Shown here: piece after piece, positions 24,357 through 32,816 of the stretch | How positions within the stretch are numbered: the stretch's first letter is position 1 | Layout of the letters: each line of letters opens with the position of its first letter | Assembly: GCF_041912895.1 (NCBI RefSeq) | Contig: NZ_JAYSGI010000001.1 | Location: forward strand, 434,001 to 498,000 | Reading direction: 5' to 3' | Length of the DNA stretch: 64,000 nt | DNA from: Pelagerythrobacter sp041912895 | GTDB lineage: Bacteria > Pseudomonadota > Alphaproteobacteria > Sphingomonadales > Sphingomonadaceae | Program-made: the position numbers and the translations under genes | Notes under the pieces: generated by a model | The model's input: only the letters and a program-made list of their open reading frames with translations | Told to the model about the DNA's origin: nothing | Databases searched by the model: none

Positions 24357-25553
24357 TCAGGCGAGCTCGACCGCGACTGCAGTGGCCTCGCCGCCGCCGA
24401 TGCACAGCGAAGCGACGCCGCGTTTCTTGCCCTGCTGTTTCAAGGCATTGAGCAGCGTGACGATGATCCGCGTACCGCTCGCGCCGATCGGGTGGCCGAG
24501 CGCGGTTCCGCCGCCGTTGACGTTGATCCTGTCGTGCGGGATGCCGATGTCGCGCATTGCGAACATCGCGACGCAGGCGAACGCCTCGTTCACTTCCCAC
24601 AGGTCGACGTCGTCGACCGCCCAGCCGGCCTTTTCCAGCACCTTCTGGATCGCGCCGATCGGGGCGACGGTGAACTTCGCCGGTTCCTGCGCATGCGCGG
24701 AAAGCGCGACGATCTTGGCCACCGGCGCGAGCCCCTTGTCCTTCGCCACGCTCTCGCGCGTCAGCACCACCGCGGCGGCACCGTCGGAGATCGAGCTGGA
24801 GGTAGCGGCAGTGATCGTCCCGTCCTTGGCGAAGGCGGGGCGCAGGGTGGGGATCTTGTCGGGCTTGCCGCGGCCGGGCTGCTCGTCGGTATCGACGGTC
24901 TGCTCGCCCGCGCGGGTGCTGAAGGTCACCGGCACGACCTCGTCGGCAAACGCGCCGCTCTCGATCGCGGCATTCGCGCGGCGGAGCGATTCGATCGCGT
25001 AGTCGTCCATGTCCTCACGGCTCATCTGGTATTCGTTGGCGGTTTCCTGCGCGAACGTGCCCATCGCGCGGCCCGCCTCGTAGGCGTCTTCCAACCCGTC
25101 GAGGAACATGTGGTCGTAAGCGGTGTCGTGGCCGATCCGTGCGCCCGAGCGGTGCTTCTTGAGCAGGTAGGGCGCGTTGGTCATGCTTTCCATGCCGCCC
25201 GCGACGGCGAGGTCGATCGACCCGGCGGCGAGTGCCTCCGCGCCCATGATGACGGTCTGCATGCCGCTGCCGCAGACCTTGTTGACCGTGGTCGCCTGCA
25301 CCGACTTGGGCAGACCGGCCTTGATCGCCGCCTGCCGCGCGGGCGCCTGGCCGAGTCCGGCGGGGAGCACACAGCCCATGTAGATGCGCTCGATGTCGTC
25401 GCCCGCGACACCCGCGCGCTCGACCGAAGCCTTGACCGCCGTCGCGCCGAGATCGGTCGCGGAAACGTCGGCCAGCGCACCCTGCATGCCGCCCATCGGC
25501 GTGCGCGCGTAAGAGAGGATGACGACGGGGTCGGCGGCGGAGAACTGGGCCAT
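24357..25553 (-). CDS. Acetyl-CoA C-acyltransferase (thiolase II)
   Basis: A 398-residue thiolase which condenses two acetyl-CoA or cleaves 3-ketoacyl-CoA. The acyl-accepting cysteine C94 is in NKVCGSGMQT; the catalytic histidines are in WEVNEAFA and GGGTALGHPIGASG; the second cysteine is in SLCIGGGEA. Overall length and spacing fit the biosynthetic acetoacetyl-CoA thiolase group (PhaA/AtoB), but a role in fatty-acid degradation cannot be excluded. It diverges from the aldehyde dehydrogenase gene with about 146 bp between starts. Confidence 0.9.
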   Translation of the reverse strand: MAQFSAADPVVILSYARTPMGGMQGALADVSATDLGATAVKASVERAGVAGDDIERIYMGCVLPAGLGQAPARQAAIKAGLPKSVQATTVNKVCGSGMQTVIMGAEALAAGSIDLAVAGGMESMTNAPYLLKKHRSGARIGHDTAYDHMFLDGLEDAYEAGRAMGTFAQETANEYQMSREDMDDYAIESLRRANAAIESGAFADEVVPVTFSTRAGEQTVDTDEQPGRGKPDKIPTLRPAFAKDGTITAATSSSISDGAAAVVLTRESVAKDKGLAPVAKIVALSAHAQEPAKFTVAPIGAIQKVLEKAGWAVDDVDLWEVNEAFACVAMFAMRDIGIPHDRINVNGGGTALGHPIGASGTRIIVTLLNALKQQGKKRGVASLCIGGGEATAVAVELA

Positions 25554-25590
25554 GGGATGAGCCTTTCGCTTGGATGTGATCTTGCGGTGC

Positions 25591-25619
25591 TACGTAATGT
25601 TGCACTGCCGCAAAGGCAA
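25591..25619 (-). promoter_or_regulatory. Candidate promoter for the thiolase gene
   Basis: On the minus strand, TTGCCT at 25614-25619 is followed, after 17 bp, by TACGTA at 25591-25596, about 40 bp before the thiolase start. Spacing is right for a housekeeping promoter, but the hexamers are only moderate matches, so this is a weak prediction. Confidence 0.3.
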
Positions 25620-25699
25620 ATCGGCATCATCGGAGCGCTTGCCAATCGCCGGCGGGTGCGGAACAATCGGTGGCAAAGCGAAACCAGTGGAGAGCGATC

Positions 25700-27130
25700 A
25701 TGGCCGAGACCGACAAAACCGCGATGGAAGCGTTGCTGACGAAGCAGCGCGAGGCCTTCACCGCCGCACGCCCCGAAGCGCTCGACGTGCGGCGCGATCG
25801 TATCCGCCGAGCGATCGCGCTGCTCAAGGATAATGCCGATGCGCTGTGCGCGGCGATGAGCGCGGACTTCGGCAACCGCAGCCCGCATCAGTCGATGATA
25901 ACCGACATCGGCGGCACGGCGAACTTCGGCAAGTACTGCCTCAAGCATCTCGACAAATGGGCGCGGGCGGACAAGCGGCACGTGCAGTTCCCGCTCGGCC
26001 TGCTGGGCGCGAAGGCGGAGGTGCGCTACGAACCCAAGGGCGTGGTCGGCATCCTCAGCCCGTGGAACTTCCCGGTGAACCTGAGCTTCGGCCCGCTGAT
26101 GCAGGTGCTCGCGGCGGGCAACCGCGCGATGGTGAAGCCGAGCGAATTCACCGAGCGCACGTCGGCGCTGTCGGCCGAACTGTGCGCCAAGTATTTCGAG
26201 GCGGAGGAAGTCGCTTTCGTCGTCGGCGGGCCCGAGGCGGCGCATGCGTTTTCCTCGTTGCCGTTCGATCACCTCGTCTTCACCGGCTCGACCTCGACCG
26301 GACGCAAGGTGATGGAGGCGGCGGCGAAGAACCTGTGCCCGGTCACGCTGGAACTGGGCGGCAAGTCGCCGGTCGTGCTCGGGCGCAGCGCGAATCTCGA
26401 ACAGGCGGGAGAGCGGATCGCGCTGGGCAAGATGATGAACGCCGGGCAGATCTGCCTCGCCCCCGATTACCTGATGGTGCCCGAGGACCAGGAGGATGCC
26501 GCGATCGCGGCGGTCGAACTGGGCGTGCACCGGATGTATCCGACGCTGCTCGACAACGACGACTACGCCTCGGTCGTGACCGACCGCCATTTCGATCGCC
26601 TGCAAGGGCTGGTCGAGGATGCGCGCGGCAAGGGTGCCGAGGTGATCGAGGTCAATCCGGGCAAGGAGGATTTCGCGAACACCAACGCACGCAAGATGCC
26701 GCTCACCATCCTGCGCAACGTCACCGAGGACATGCAGGCGATGCAGGAGGAAATCTTCGGCCCGGTGCTGCCGGTGAAAACGTACAAGGACGTCGGCGAG
26801 GCAATTGACTACGTGAACCAGCGCGACCGGCCGCTCGGGCTTTACTACTTCGGGCAGGACGCGGGCGAGCGCGAACGGGTGCTGACGCGCACGATTTCGG
26901 GCGGGGTGACGGTCAACGACGTGGTGTTCCACGTCTCGATGGAAGACCTGCCGTTCGGCGGCGTTGGCGCGTCCGGGATAGGTTCGTACCACGGTGCCGA
27001 GGGCTTCCGCGAATTCAGCCACGCGCGCAGCATCTACACCCAGCCGAAGATCGACGTGGCGAAGCTCGGCGGGCTCAAGCCGCCTTATGGCGCGGCGACC
27101 GAAAAGACGGTGCGCGCCATGCTGAAATGA
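25700..27130 (+). CDS. Aldehyde dehydrogenase (coniferyl-aldehyde-dehydrogenase type)
   Basis: A 476-residue NAD(P)-dependent aldehyde dehydrogenase of the CalB-like subfamily, which oxidises aromatic or aliphatic aldehydes to acids. The catalytic cysteine is in NAGQICLAPDY, the general-base glutamate in TLELGGKSP, and nucleotide-binding stretches are ILSPWNFP and FTGSTSTGRKV. The ATG at 25700 is preceded by GGAGAG at good spacing; a GTG 30 bp upstream is less likely. It is divergent from thiolase and precedes the nuo operon by 152 bp. Substrate is inferred only from subfamily likeness. Confidence 0.85.
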   Translation: MAETDKTAMEALLTKQREAFTAARPEALDVRRDRIRRAIALLKDNADALCAAMSADFGNRSPHQSMITDIGGTANFGKYCLKHLDKWARADKRHVQFPLGLLGAKAEVRYEPKGVVGILSPWNFPVNLSFGPLMQVLAAGNRAMVKPSEFTERTSALSAELCAKYFEAEEVAFVVGGPEAAHAFSSLPFDHLVFTGSTSTGRKVMEAAAKNLCPVTLELGGKSPVVLGRSANLEQAGERIALGKMMNAGQICLAPDYLMVPEDQEDAAIAAVELGVHRMYPTLLDNDDYASVVTDRHFDRLQGLVEDARGKGAEVIEVNPGKEDFANTNARKMPLTILRNVTEDMQAMQEEIFGPVLPVKTYKDVGEAIDYVNQRDRPLGLYYFGQDAGERERVLTRTISGGVTVNDVVFHVSMEDLPFGGVGASGIGSYHGAEGFREFSHARSIYTQPKIDVAKLGGLKPPYGAATEKTVRAMLK

Positions 27131-27181
27131 GCGACGGGCGAGAGCGCGGTTTTGTTGCGAAACGTTCGCATTTCCGCGCCC

Positions 27182-27210
27182 TTGCGCCATCCGGGCGAGG
27201 GGCCTAGAGG
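27182..27210 (+). promoter_or_regulatory. Candidate promoter of the nuo operon
   Basis: TTGCGC at 27182-27187 and TAGAGG at 27205-27210 are separated by exactly 17 bp, about 73 bp before nuoA, in the only sizeable gap upstream of the operon. The -35 is a good and the -10 a fair match for an alphaproteobacterial housekeeping promoter. Not proven. Confidence 0.4.
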
Positions 27211-27282
27211 CGGGCGCGAACACTCTCCCGAACGGGAATCGCCCCGGCCTTTCGTGCCCGGGAACCAGCCCGAGGAAACACC

Positions 27283-27657
27283 GTGGTCGACCTGAGCCAA
27301 TACCTGCCCATCCTGATCTTTCTGTTCATCGCGCTGGGCCTCTCGACCGCGTTCGTGTTCCTGCCGATGGGCGTCTCGCGGCTCACCGGCGCGCACAACC
27401 CGGACTCCGAGAAACTGAGCGAATACGAGTGCGGCTTCCCCGCGTTCGAGGATTCGCGCAGCCGGTTCGACGTGCGCTTCTATCTCGTGGCGATCCTGTT
27501 CATCATCTTCGATCTCGAGGTCGCCTTCCTGTTCCCCTGGGCGGTGACCGTGTTCGATCTGGGCTGGGAGGCCTGGATCGCGATGATGATCTTCCTCGCC
27601 ATCCTCACCGTCGGCTTCATCTACGAATGGAAGTCCGGCGCGCTGGAGTGGGAGTAG
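27283..27657 (+). CDS. nuoA: NADH-quinone oxidoreductase subunit A
   Basis: A 124-residue membrane subunit of complex I (ND3 homologue) with three transmembrane helices. The diagnostic loop is YECGFPAF, containing the cysteine known from ND3, and FDLEVAFLFPWAV marks the second helix. It begins with GTG, preceded by GAGGAAACACC. It is the first gene of the 14-subunit nuo operon; nuoB follows after 4 bp. NuoA links the peripheral arm to the membrane arm near the quinone site. Confidence 0.95.
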   Translation: MVDLSQYLPILIFLFIALGLSTAFVFLPMGVSRLTGAHNPDSEKLSEYECGFPAFEDSRSRFDVRFYLVAILFIIFDLEVAFLFPWAVTVFDLGWEAWIAMMIFLAILTVGFIYEWKSGALEWE

Positions 27658-27661
27658 CGAC

Positions 27662-28216
27662 ATGAACCAGCTTTCCCCCGCCGCACAGGCAACCGCGCAA
27701 CCGGGCGAGGTTCGCCAGCCCGACGCCGACTATTTCCGTGCCTTGCAGACCGAGGTGAACGACAAGGGCTTCCTCGTCACCAGCACCGAGGATCTGTTCC
27801 AGTGGGCGCGCACCGGCAGCCTGTGGTGGATGACCTTCGGCCTCGCCTGCTGCGCGGTCGAGATGATCCACGTCAACATGCCCCGCTACGACATGGAGCG
27901 CTTCGGTGCCGCCCCGCGCGCATCCCCGCGCCAGAGCGACGTGATGATCGTGGCCGGTACGCTGTGCAACAAGATGGCCCCGGCATTGCGCAAGGTCTAC
28001 GACCAGATGTCGGATCCGAAATACGTCATCTCGATGGGCAGCTGCGCCAATGGCGGCGGCTATTATCACTACAGCTATTCGGTGGTGCGCGGCTGCGACC
28101 GCATCGTGCCGGTCGATATCTACGTGCCGGGCTGCCCGCCGACGGCGGAAGCGCTGCTCTACGGCGTGATGCAGTTGCAGCGTAAGATCCGCCGCGTGGG
28201 GACGATCGAGCGATGA
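27662..28216 (+). CDS. nuoB: NADH-quinone oxidoreductase subunit B
   Basis: A 184-residue peripheral subunit (PSST homologue) holding cluster N2, the last iron-sulfur cluster before quinone. The consecutive cysteines C63-C64 are in GLACCAVEM; the others lie in MGSCANGGGYYHYSYS and VPGCPPTAEALLYG. Length and motifs are normal. Its stop overlaps the start of a small membrane-protein gene by 4 bp, which separates it from nuoC. Confidence 0.95.
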   Translation: MNQLSPAAQATAQPGEVRQPDADYFRALQTEVNDKGFLVTSTEDLFQWARTGSLWWMTFGLACCAVEMIHVNMPRYDMERFGAAPRASPRQSDVMIVAGTLCNKMAPALRKVYDQMSDPKYVISMGSCANGGGYYHYSYSVVRGCDRIVPVDIYVPGCPPTAEALLYGVMQLQRKIRRVGTIER

Positions 28217-28422
28217 CGAAGCATCCACGCGCCCTGCAATTCGCTGGAGCCGTAATTGCGTTCGGCTCCATCATCCAGGTAGCATCGAAGCGAGACGCGC
28301 TCACGTTATTTGCTGACGGCCTCCCGGTGGCACTGGCTACCGGCGGTGTGTTTCTCGTCGGCACGTTCCTGACGGCGGCCCTTCTCGTCGTCGCAAGCCG
28401 TGCATGGGAAAATCGCCGATGA
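28213..28422 (+). CDS. Small membrane protein inserted between nuoB and nuoC
   Basis: A 69-residue protein with two predicted membrane helices (ALQFAGAVIAFGSIIQVA and ALATGGVFLVGTFLTAALLV) joined by a short polar loop KRDALTLF. The start codon overlaps the nuoB stop, and its stop overlaps the start of nuoC (ATGA at both ends), so it is translated with them. I recognise no family. Its position inside the operon suggests an accessory or assembly role for complex I, but it could be neutral. Confidence 0.6.
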   Translation: MTKHPRALQFAGAVIAFGSIIQVASKRDALTLFADGLPVALATGGVFLVGTFLTAALLVVASRAWENRR

Positions 28423-29267
28423 GCGTCGTCCATTCCGCTCCGAAGATCGCCTCGAACGAAGGCGTGAAGGATGCGCTGTCCGCGGCGCTCGGCGACATGC
28501 TCGTCGAAGCGCACGAGGAGCATGGCGAGATCCTGTTCGCCGTGAAGCGCGATCGCATTGAGGATGCCTTGCGCCTGCTGCGCGATCACCACGAATACCA
28601 GCAGCTGATGGAGATCGCGGGAGTCGATTACCCCGACCGGGCCGAGCGGTTCGAGGTCGTCTACATGCTGCTCAGTGTCACGAAGAACCACCGCGTGATG
28701 GTGAAGGTGTCCGCTTCGGAAAAGACCCCGGTGCCGACCGTCACCACGCTGTGGCCGGTCGCCGGCTGGCTCGAACGCGAGGTGTTCGACATGTACGGCG
28801 TGCTGTTCGACGGCAACACGGACCTGCGCCGCATCCTCACCGACTACGGCTTCGAAGGGCATCCCTTCCGCAAGGACTTCCCGCTCACCGGCTATCACGA
28901 ACTGCGCTATTCCGAGGAGGAAAAGCGCGTGGTGTACGAGCCGGTGGACCTGCCGCAGGATCTGCGCCAGTTCGATTTCATGAGCCCGTGGGAAGGCGCG
29001 GACTACGTGCTGCCCGGCGACGAGAAGGCCGATACCCCACCTGTCGCCGAACCCAAGACCACCGAAAAGGCGGGCGATACCGGAGCGGGCGCCAAAACCG
29101 ACAGCGAAGCTGCGGAGAAGGAAAGCAACGGTTCTCCGGCGCAGGAGAAGTCCGGCAAGGATGCTCCCCCGCCCGAGCCGACCGAGGACCGCAAGGGCAA
29201 GTCGAAGCGCAAGAGCGGGGCCAGCGGCACCGCTGCGGCTACCGAACCGAAGGGGAAGGGCGAATGA
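28419..29267 (+). CDS. nuoC: NADH-quinone oxidoreductase subunit C with charged C-terminal tail
   Basis: A 282-residue peripheral subunit (30-kDa homologue). Residues 1 to about 200 are the normal NuoC domain, with MYGVLFDGNTDLRRILTDYG and PFRKDFPLTGYHELRY. From about 201 to 282 there is a low-complexity tail rich in Lys, Glu, Pro and Ala, probably disordered. The ATG at 28419 overlaps the upstream small gene's stop; an in-frame ATG lies 15 bp earlier. NuoC is separate from NuoD, as in most alphaproteobacteria. nuoD overlaps its stop by 4 bp. Confidence 0.95.
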   Translation: MSVVHSAPKIASNEGVKDALSAALGDMLVEAHEEHGEILFAVKRDRIEDALRLLRDHHEYQQLMEIAGVDYPDRAERFEVVYMLLSVTKNHRVMVKVSASEKTPVPTVTTLWPVAGWLEREVFDMYGVLFDGNTDLRRILTDYGFEGHPFRKDFPLTGYHELRYSEEEKRVVYEPVDLPQDLRQFDFMSPWEGADYVLPGDEKADTPPVAEPKTTEKAGDTGAGAKTDSEAAEKESNGSPAQEKSGKDAPPPEPTEDRKGKSKRKSGASGTAAATEPKGKGE

Positions 29268-30478
29268 GTGGCCTCGTCATGGAGAACTCGCCGACCACCG
29301 ATGGTGAGGTCGTCTCCAATTACACGATCAACTTCGGCCCGCAGCACCCCGCGGCGCACGGCGTGCTGCGCATGGTGATGGAGCTGGACGGCGAGCTCAT
29401 CGAGCGGATCGATCCGCACGTCGGCCTGCTGCATCGCGGCACCGAGAAGCTGATCGAGCACAAGACCTATCTGCAGGCGCTGCCCTATTTCGACCGGCTC
29501 GATTATTGTTCGCCGCTGTGTCAGGAACACAGCTACGTCCTCGCGATCGAGAAGCTGCTCAACCTCGAGGTGCCGTTGCGCGGGCAATACCTGCGGGTGC
29601 TGTTCGCCGAGCTGACGCGCATCTGCAACCACATGCTCAACCTCGGCGCGCACATGATGGACGTGGGCGCGATGTCGCCCAACCTGTGGGTGTTCGAGCT
29701 GCGCGAAGACTGCATGAACTTCTTCGAGCGCGCATCGGGCGCGCGGATGCACAGCGCCTGGTTCCGCCCCGGCGGCGTGCACCAGGACGTGCCATTGAAG
29801 CTGCTGACCGACATCGGCGACTGGGTCGACACGCGCCTGCCCGAACTGTTCGGCGACGCGATGAGCCTGGTGCTCGACAACCGCATCTTCAAGCAGCGCA
29901 ACGTCGACATCGCGGTGGTGAGCAAGGAAGACGCGCTGGCCTGGGGCTTCTCCGGCCCGATGATCCGCGCCGCGGGCATCCCGTGGGATCTGCGCAAGAG
30001 CCAGCCTTACGACGTCTACGACCGGATGGATTTCGAAATCCCGGTCGGCACGAACTCCGACTGCTACGACCGCTTCGTGGTTCGCGTGAAGGAAGTCTAC
30101 GAAAGCGCGAAGATCATCAAGCAGTGCCTCGCCGAAATGCCCGAAGGGCCGGTCGCGAGTACCGATGGCAAGGTTTCCCCGCCCCGGCGCGGCGAGATGA
30201 AGCAGTCGATGGAAGCGCTGATCCACCACTTCAAGCTCTACACCGAAGGCTTCCACGTGCCCGCGGGCGAGGTCTACGTCGCGACCGAAAGCCCCAAGGG
30301 CGAATTCGGCGTCTATCTGGTGTCGGACGGGTCGAACAAGCCCTACCGCTGCAAGATTCGCCCGACGGCGTTCAGCCACCTCCAGGCGATGGATTTCATG
30401 TGCAAGGGCCACATGCTGCCCGACTCGATTCCCGCGCTGTGCGCGATCGACGTCGTGTTCGGGGAGTGCGACCGGTGA
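29264..30478 (+). CDS. nuoD: NADH-quinone oxidoreductase subunit D
   Basis: A 404-residue peripheral subunit (49-kDa homologue) that forms the quinone-binding pocket with NuoB. Visible hallmarks are INFGPQHPAAHGVLR with the quinone-near histidines, HVGLLHRGTEKLIE, and the C-terminal IRPTAFSHLQAMDFMCKGH and DVVFGECDR. It resembles the large subunit of [NiFe] hydrogenases but lacks the metal-binding cysteines, as NuoD should. Its start overlaps nuoC by 4 bp and its stop overlaps the next small gene by 4 bp. Confidence 0.95.
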   Translation: MSGLVMENSPTTDGEVVSNYTINFGPQHPAAHGVLRMVMELDGELIERIDPHVGLLHRGTEKLIEHKTYLQALPYFDRLDYCSPLCQEHSYVLAIEKLLNLEVPLRGQYLRVLFAELTRICNHMLNLGAHMMDVGAMSPNLWVFELREDCMNFFERASGARMHSAWFRPGGVHQDVPLKLLTDIGDWVDTRLPELFGDAMSLVLDNRIFKQRNVDIAVVSKEDALAWGFSGPMIRAAGIPWDLRKSQPYDVYDRMDFEIPVGTNSDCYDRFVVRVKEVYESAKIIKQCLAEMPEGPVASTDGKVSPPRRGEMKQSMEALIHHFKLYTEGFHVPAGEVYVATESPKGEFGVYLVSDGSNKPYRCKIRPTAFSHLQAMDFMCKGHMLPDSIPALCAIDVVFGECDR

Positions 30479-30720
30479 ACCGCCGCAAGATCGCAATCCT
30501 GCTGGCCGGACTGCTAGTGGTGATCGCCGCTGCCGCTATAACTGTCGGCTATATCGGCGAGCACAATCGCGACATTGCAGCCGCCGAAAATGGTCGTCAG
30601 TCCGAAGAAGAGGATGGCGGCAGCTCCGCGCCCATCGCAGCGTTCGTGGCAATCTTTGCGGCTGTCATCGCAGCATCACAGGCCAGGAAATCCAAGCAGA
30701 ACGGCGACAAGAATGGCTGA
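30475..30720 (+). CDS. Small membrane protein inserted between nuoD and nuoE
   Basis: An 81-residue protein with an N-terminal membrane helix (IAILLAGLLVVIAAAAITVG), an acidic middle (SEEEDGG), a second hydrophobic stretch (PIAAFVAIFAAVIAA) and a basic end (RKSKQNGDKNG). It starts with GTG overlapping the nuoD stop by 4 bp and overlaps the nuoE start by 8 bp. I recognise no family. The coupling argues that it is translated; its function is unknown. Confidence 0.55.
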   Translation: MNRRKIAILLAGLLVVIAAAAITVGYIGEHNRDIAAAENGRQSEEEDGGSSAPIAAFVAIFAAVIAASQARKSKQNGDKNG

Positions 30721-31381
30721 TCGTCAACCCGCACCCGACACCCCCGAACTGCGCGAGCGGTGGGGCGCTTTCGCGTTCACCGAGGCTTACAAGGCCAGGG
30801 CCGACACCGCGATCGCGCGCTATCCCGAGGGGCGGCAGCGCAGCGCGGTGATGCCGCTGCTCGATCTCGCCCAGCGGCAGGTGGGCGAGGAAACCGATAC
30901 GCAGGGCTGGCTGCCGTTGCCGGTGATTGAGTACGTCGCGGGCTACCTCGACATGCCGGTGATCCGCGTGCTCGAGGTCGCGACGTTCTATTTCATGTAC
31001 AACATGAAGCCGGTCGGGAAATTCCACGTGCAGGTCTGCGGCACCACGCCGTGCATGCTGCGCGGGTCGGACGGCCTGATGGAAACGTGCACGGCGCGCG
31101 GCATGCGCAAGGGCCACGTCTCCGAAGACGGGCTGTGGACGCTGACCGAGGTCGAGTGCATGGGCAACTGCGCGACCGCGCCGATGGTCCAGATCAACGA
31201 CGACAACTACGAGGATCTGACGCCCGAACGCCTCGACGCGGTGCTCGATGCACTGGCGGCGGGGGAGCAGCCGAAAACCGGCACGCAGGAACCGGGCCGC
31301 CACACCAGCGAACCCGTGGGCGGGCCGAGCACGCTCAAGGAAATGGTCGACGCCAACCACGATTACCGGGGGGAATGGTGA
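30713..31381 (+). CDS. nuoE: NADH-quinone oxidoreductase subunit E
   Basis: A 222-residue peripheral subunit (24-kDa homologue) carrying the [2Fe-2S] cluster N1a. The cysteines lie in QVCGTTPCMLRG and VECMGNCATAPM. A thioredoxin-like fold precedes with MPVIRVLEVATFYFMYN. After the cluster domain comes a polar C-terminal tail of about 40 residues (PKTGTQEPGRHTSE). The ATG at 30713 gives the MADRQP start and overlaps the upstream small gene. It works with NuoF and NuoG as the NADH-oxidising module. Confidence 0.95.
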   Translation: MADRQPAPDTPELRERWGAFAFTEAYKARADTAIARYPEGRQRSAVMPLLDLAQRQVGEETDTQGWLPLPVIEYVAGYLDMPVIRVLEVATFYFMYNMKPVGKFHVQVCGTTPCMLRGSDGLMETCTARGMRKGHVSEDGLWTLTEVECMGNCATAPMVQINDDNYEDLTPERLDAVLDALAAGEQPKTGTQEPGRHTSEPVGGPSTLKEMVDANHDYRGEW

Positions 31382-31524
31382 TGCCCGCCGACATCATTAC
31401 CATTATCGTCGCGCTGATCCTGATCGTGATCGCGTGGAAGGCCTTCACCGGCATCGTGAAGACGCTGGCGTTGGTGGCGATCCTGATCGTCGCCGCGATC
31501 GTCGTGTTTGGAGGTAGCTTCTGA
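31381..31524 (+). CDS. 47-residue membrane protein between nuoE and nuoF
   Basis: A very short product that is almost wholly hydrophobic: one helix IITIIVALILIVIAWKAF, a short break and a second LALVAILIVAAIVVFG. The ATG at 31381 overlaps the last base of the nuoE stop, and its stop overlaps the nuoF start by one base. The position suggests coupled translation. I recognise no named family; it may be a small complex I-associated protein. Its size is below many gene-finders' limits. Confidence 0.55.
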   Translation: MPADIITIIVALILIVIAWKAFTGIVKTLALVAILIVAAIVVFGGSF

Positions 31525-32816
31525 TGCTCGCGGACAAGGACCGCATCTTCACCAACCTCTACGGTTTTCAGGACTGGGGCCTGAAGGCGGCCGAGGCGCG
31601 CGGGGACTGGGACGATACCAAGGCCCTGATCGCGCGTGGGCAGGACGCGATCATCGAAGAGGTGAAGGCGAGCGGCTTGCGCGGCCGGGGCGGGGCGGGC
31701 TTTCCCACCGGCCTCAAATGGTCGTTCATGCCGAAAGAGAGCAAGGACGGCCGGCCGAGCTTCCTCGTCATCAATGCTGACGAATCCGAGCCGGGTAGTT
31801 GCAAGGATCGCGAGATCATCCGGCACGATCCGCACAAGCTGATCGAAGGCGCGCTGGTCGCGGGTTTCGCGATGCGTGCGCGGGCGGCCTATATCTACAT
31901 TCGCGGCGAGTTCATTCGCGAGGCCGAGACGCTGCAGGCGGCGATCGATCAGGCGTACGACGCCGGGTTGATCGGCAAGAACGCCAGCGGGTCGGGCTAC
32001 GATTTCGACGTGTTCATGCACCGCGGCGCGGGCGCCTACATCTGCGGCGAAGAAACCGCGATGATCGAGAGCCTCGAGGGCAAGAAGGGCCAGCCGCGCC
32101 TCAAGCCCCCGTTCCCGGCGGGCGCGGGCCTCTACGGCTGCCCGACCACGGTGAACAATGTCGAGAGCATCGCGGTCGTCCCCACGATCCTGCGGCGCGG
32201 CGCGTCGTGGTTCTCCAGCTTCGGGCGCGAGAACAACAAGGGCACCAAGCTGTTCCAGATCAGCGGCCACGTGGAAAAGCCCTGCGTCGTCGAGGAAGCG
32301 ATGGGCATCCCGTTCAAGGAACTGATCGAGAAGCACTGCGGTGGCATCATCGGCGGGTGGGACAACCTGCTCGCGGTGATCCCCGGCGGTTCCTCGGTGC
32401 CGCTGGTCCCGGCAGCGCAGATCATGGACGCGCCGATGGATTTCGACGGGCTCAAGGAGCTCGGCAGCGGTCTCGGCACCGCAGGCGTGATCGTGATGGA
32501 CAAGTCCACCGACATCGTCCGCGCGATCAGCCGCATCAGCTATTTCTACAAACACGAGAGCTGCGGCCAGTGCACCCCCTGCCGCGAGGGCACCGGGTGG
32601 ATGTGGCGCGTGATGGAACGCCTGCGCACCGGCGACGCGGCGATCGAGGAAATCGACCTTCTCCAGCAAGTCACCAAGCAGGTCGAGGGCCACACCATCT
32701 GCGCACTGGGGGATGCCGCCGCCTGGCCAATCCAGGGCTTGATCCGCCATTTCCGCCCCGAGCTGGAACGGCGCATCGAGGAGCATAATGCGAACTTTGC
32801 CGAGGCAGCCGAATAA
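31524..32816 (+). CDS. nuoF: NADH-quinone oxidoreductase subunit F
   Basis: A 430-residue peripheral subunit (51-kDa homologue) that binds NADH and FMN and cluster N3. The FMN/NADH loop is GRGGAGFPTGLKWSFMP near residue 54, followed by GAGAYICGEETAMIESLEG; the [4Fe-4S] ligands lie in ESCGQCTPCREGTGWMW near residue 350 and a later cysteine in HTICALGD. All motifs are intact. Its stop and the nuoG start share one base (TAATG). Confidence 0.97.
   Translation: MLADKDRIFTNLYGFQDWGLKAAEARGDWDDTKALIARGQDAIIEEVKASGLRGRGGAGFPTGLKWSFMPKESKDGRPSFLVINADESEPGSCKDREIIRHDPHKLIEGALVAGFAMRARAAYIYIRGEFIREAETLQAAIDQAYDAGLIGKNASGSGYDFDVFMHRGAGAYICGEETAMIESLEGKKGQPRLKPPFPAGAGLYGCPTTVNNVESIAVVPTILRRGASWFSSFGRENNKGTKLFQISGHVEKPCVVEEAMGIPFKELIEKHCGGIIGGWDNLLAVIPGGSSVPLVPAAQIMDAPMDFDGLKELGSGLGTAGVIVMDKSTDIVRAISRISYFYKHESCGQCTPCREGTGWMWRVMERLRTGDAAIEEIDLLQQVTKQVEGHTICALGDAAAWPIQGLIRHFRPELERRIEEHNANFAEAAE

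Noticed and set aside
27131..27282. LexA or Fnr-type site in front of nuoA
   Set aside because: No TTGAT-N4-ATCAA or GTTC-N7-GTTC sequence is present; only a housekeeping-like promoter can be proposed.
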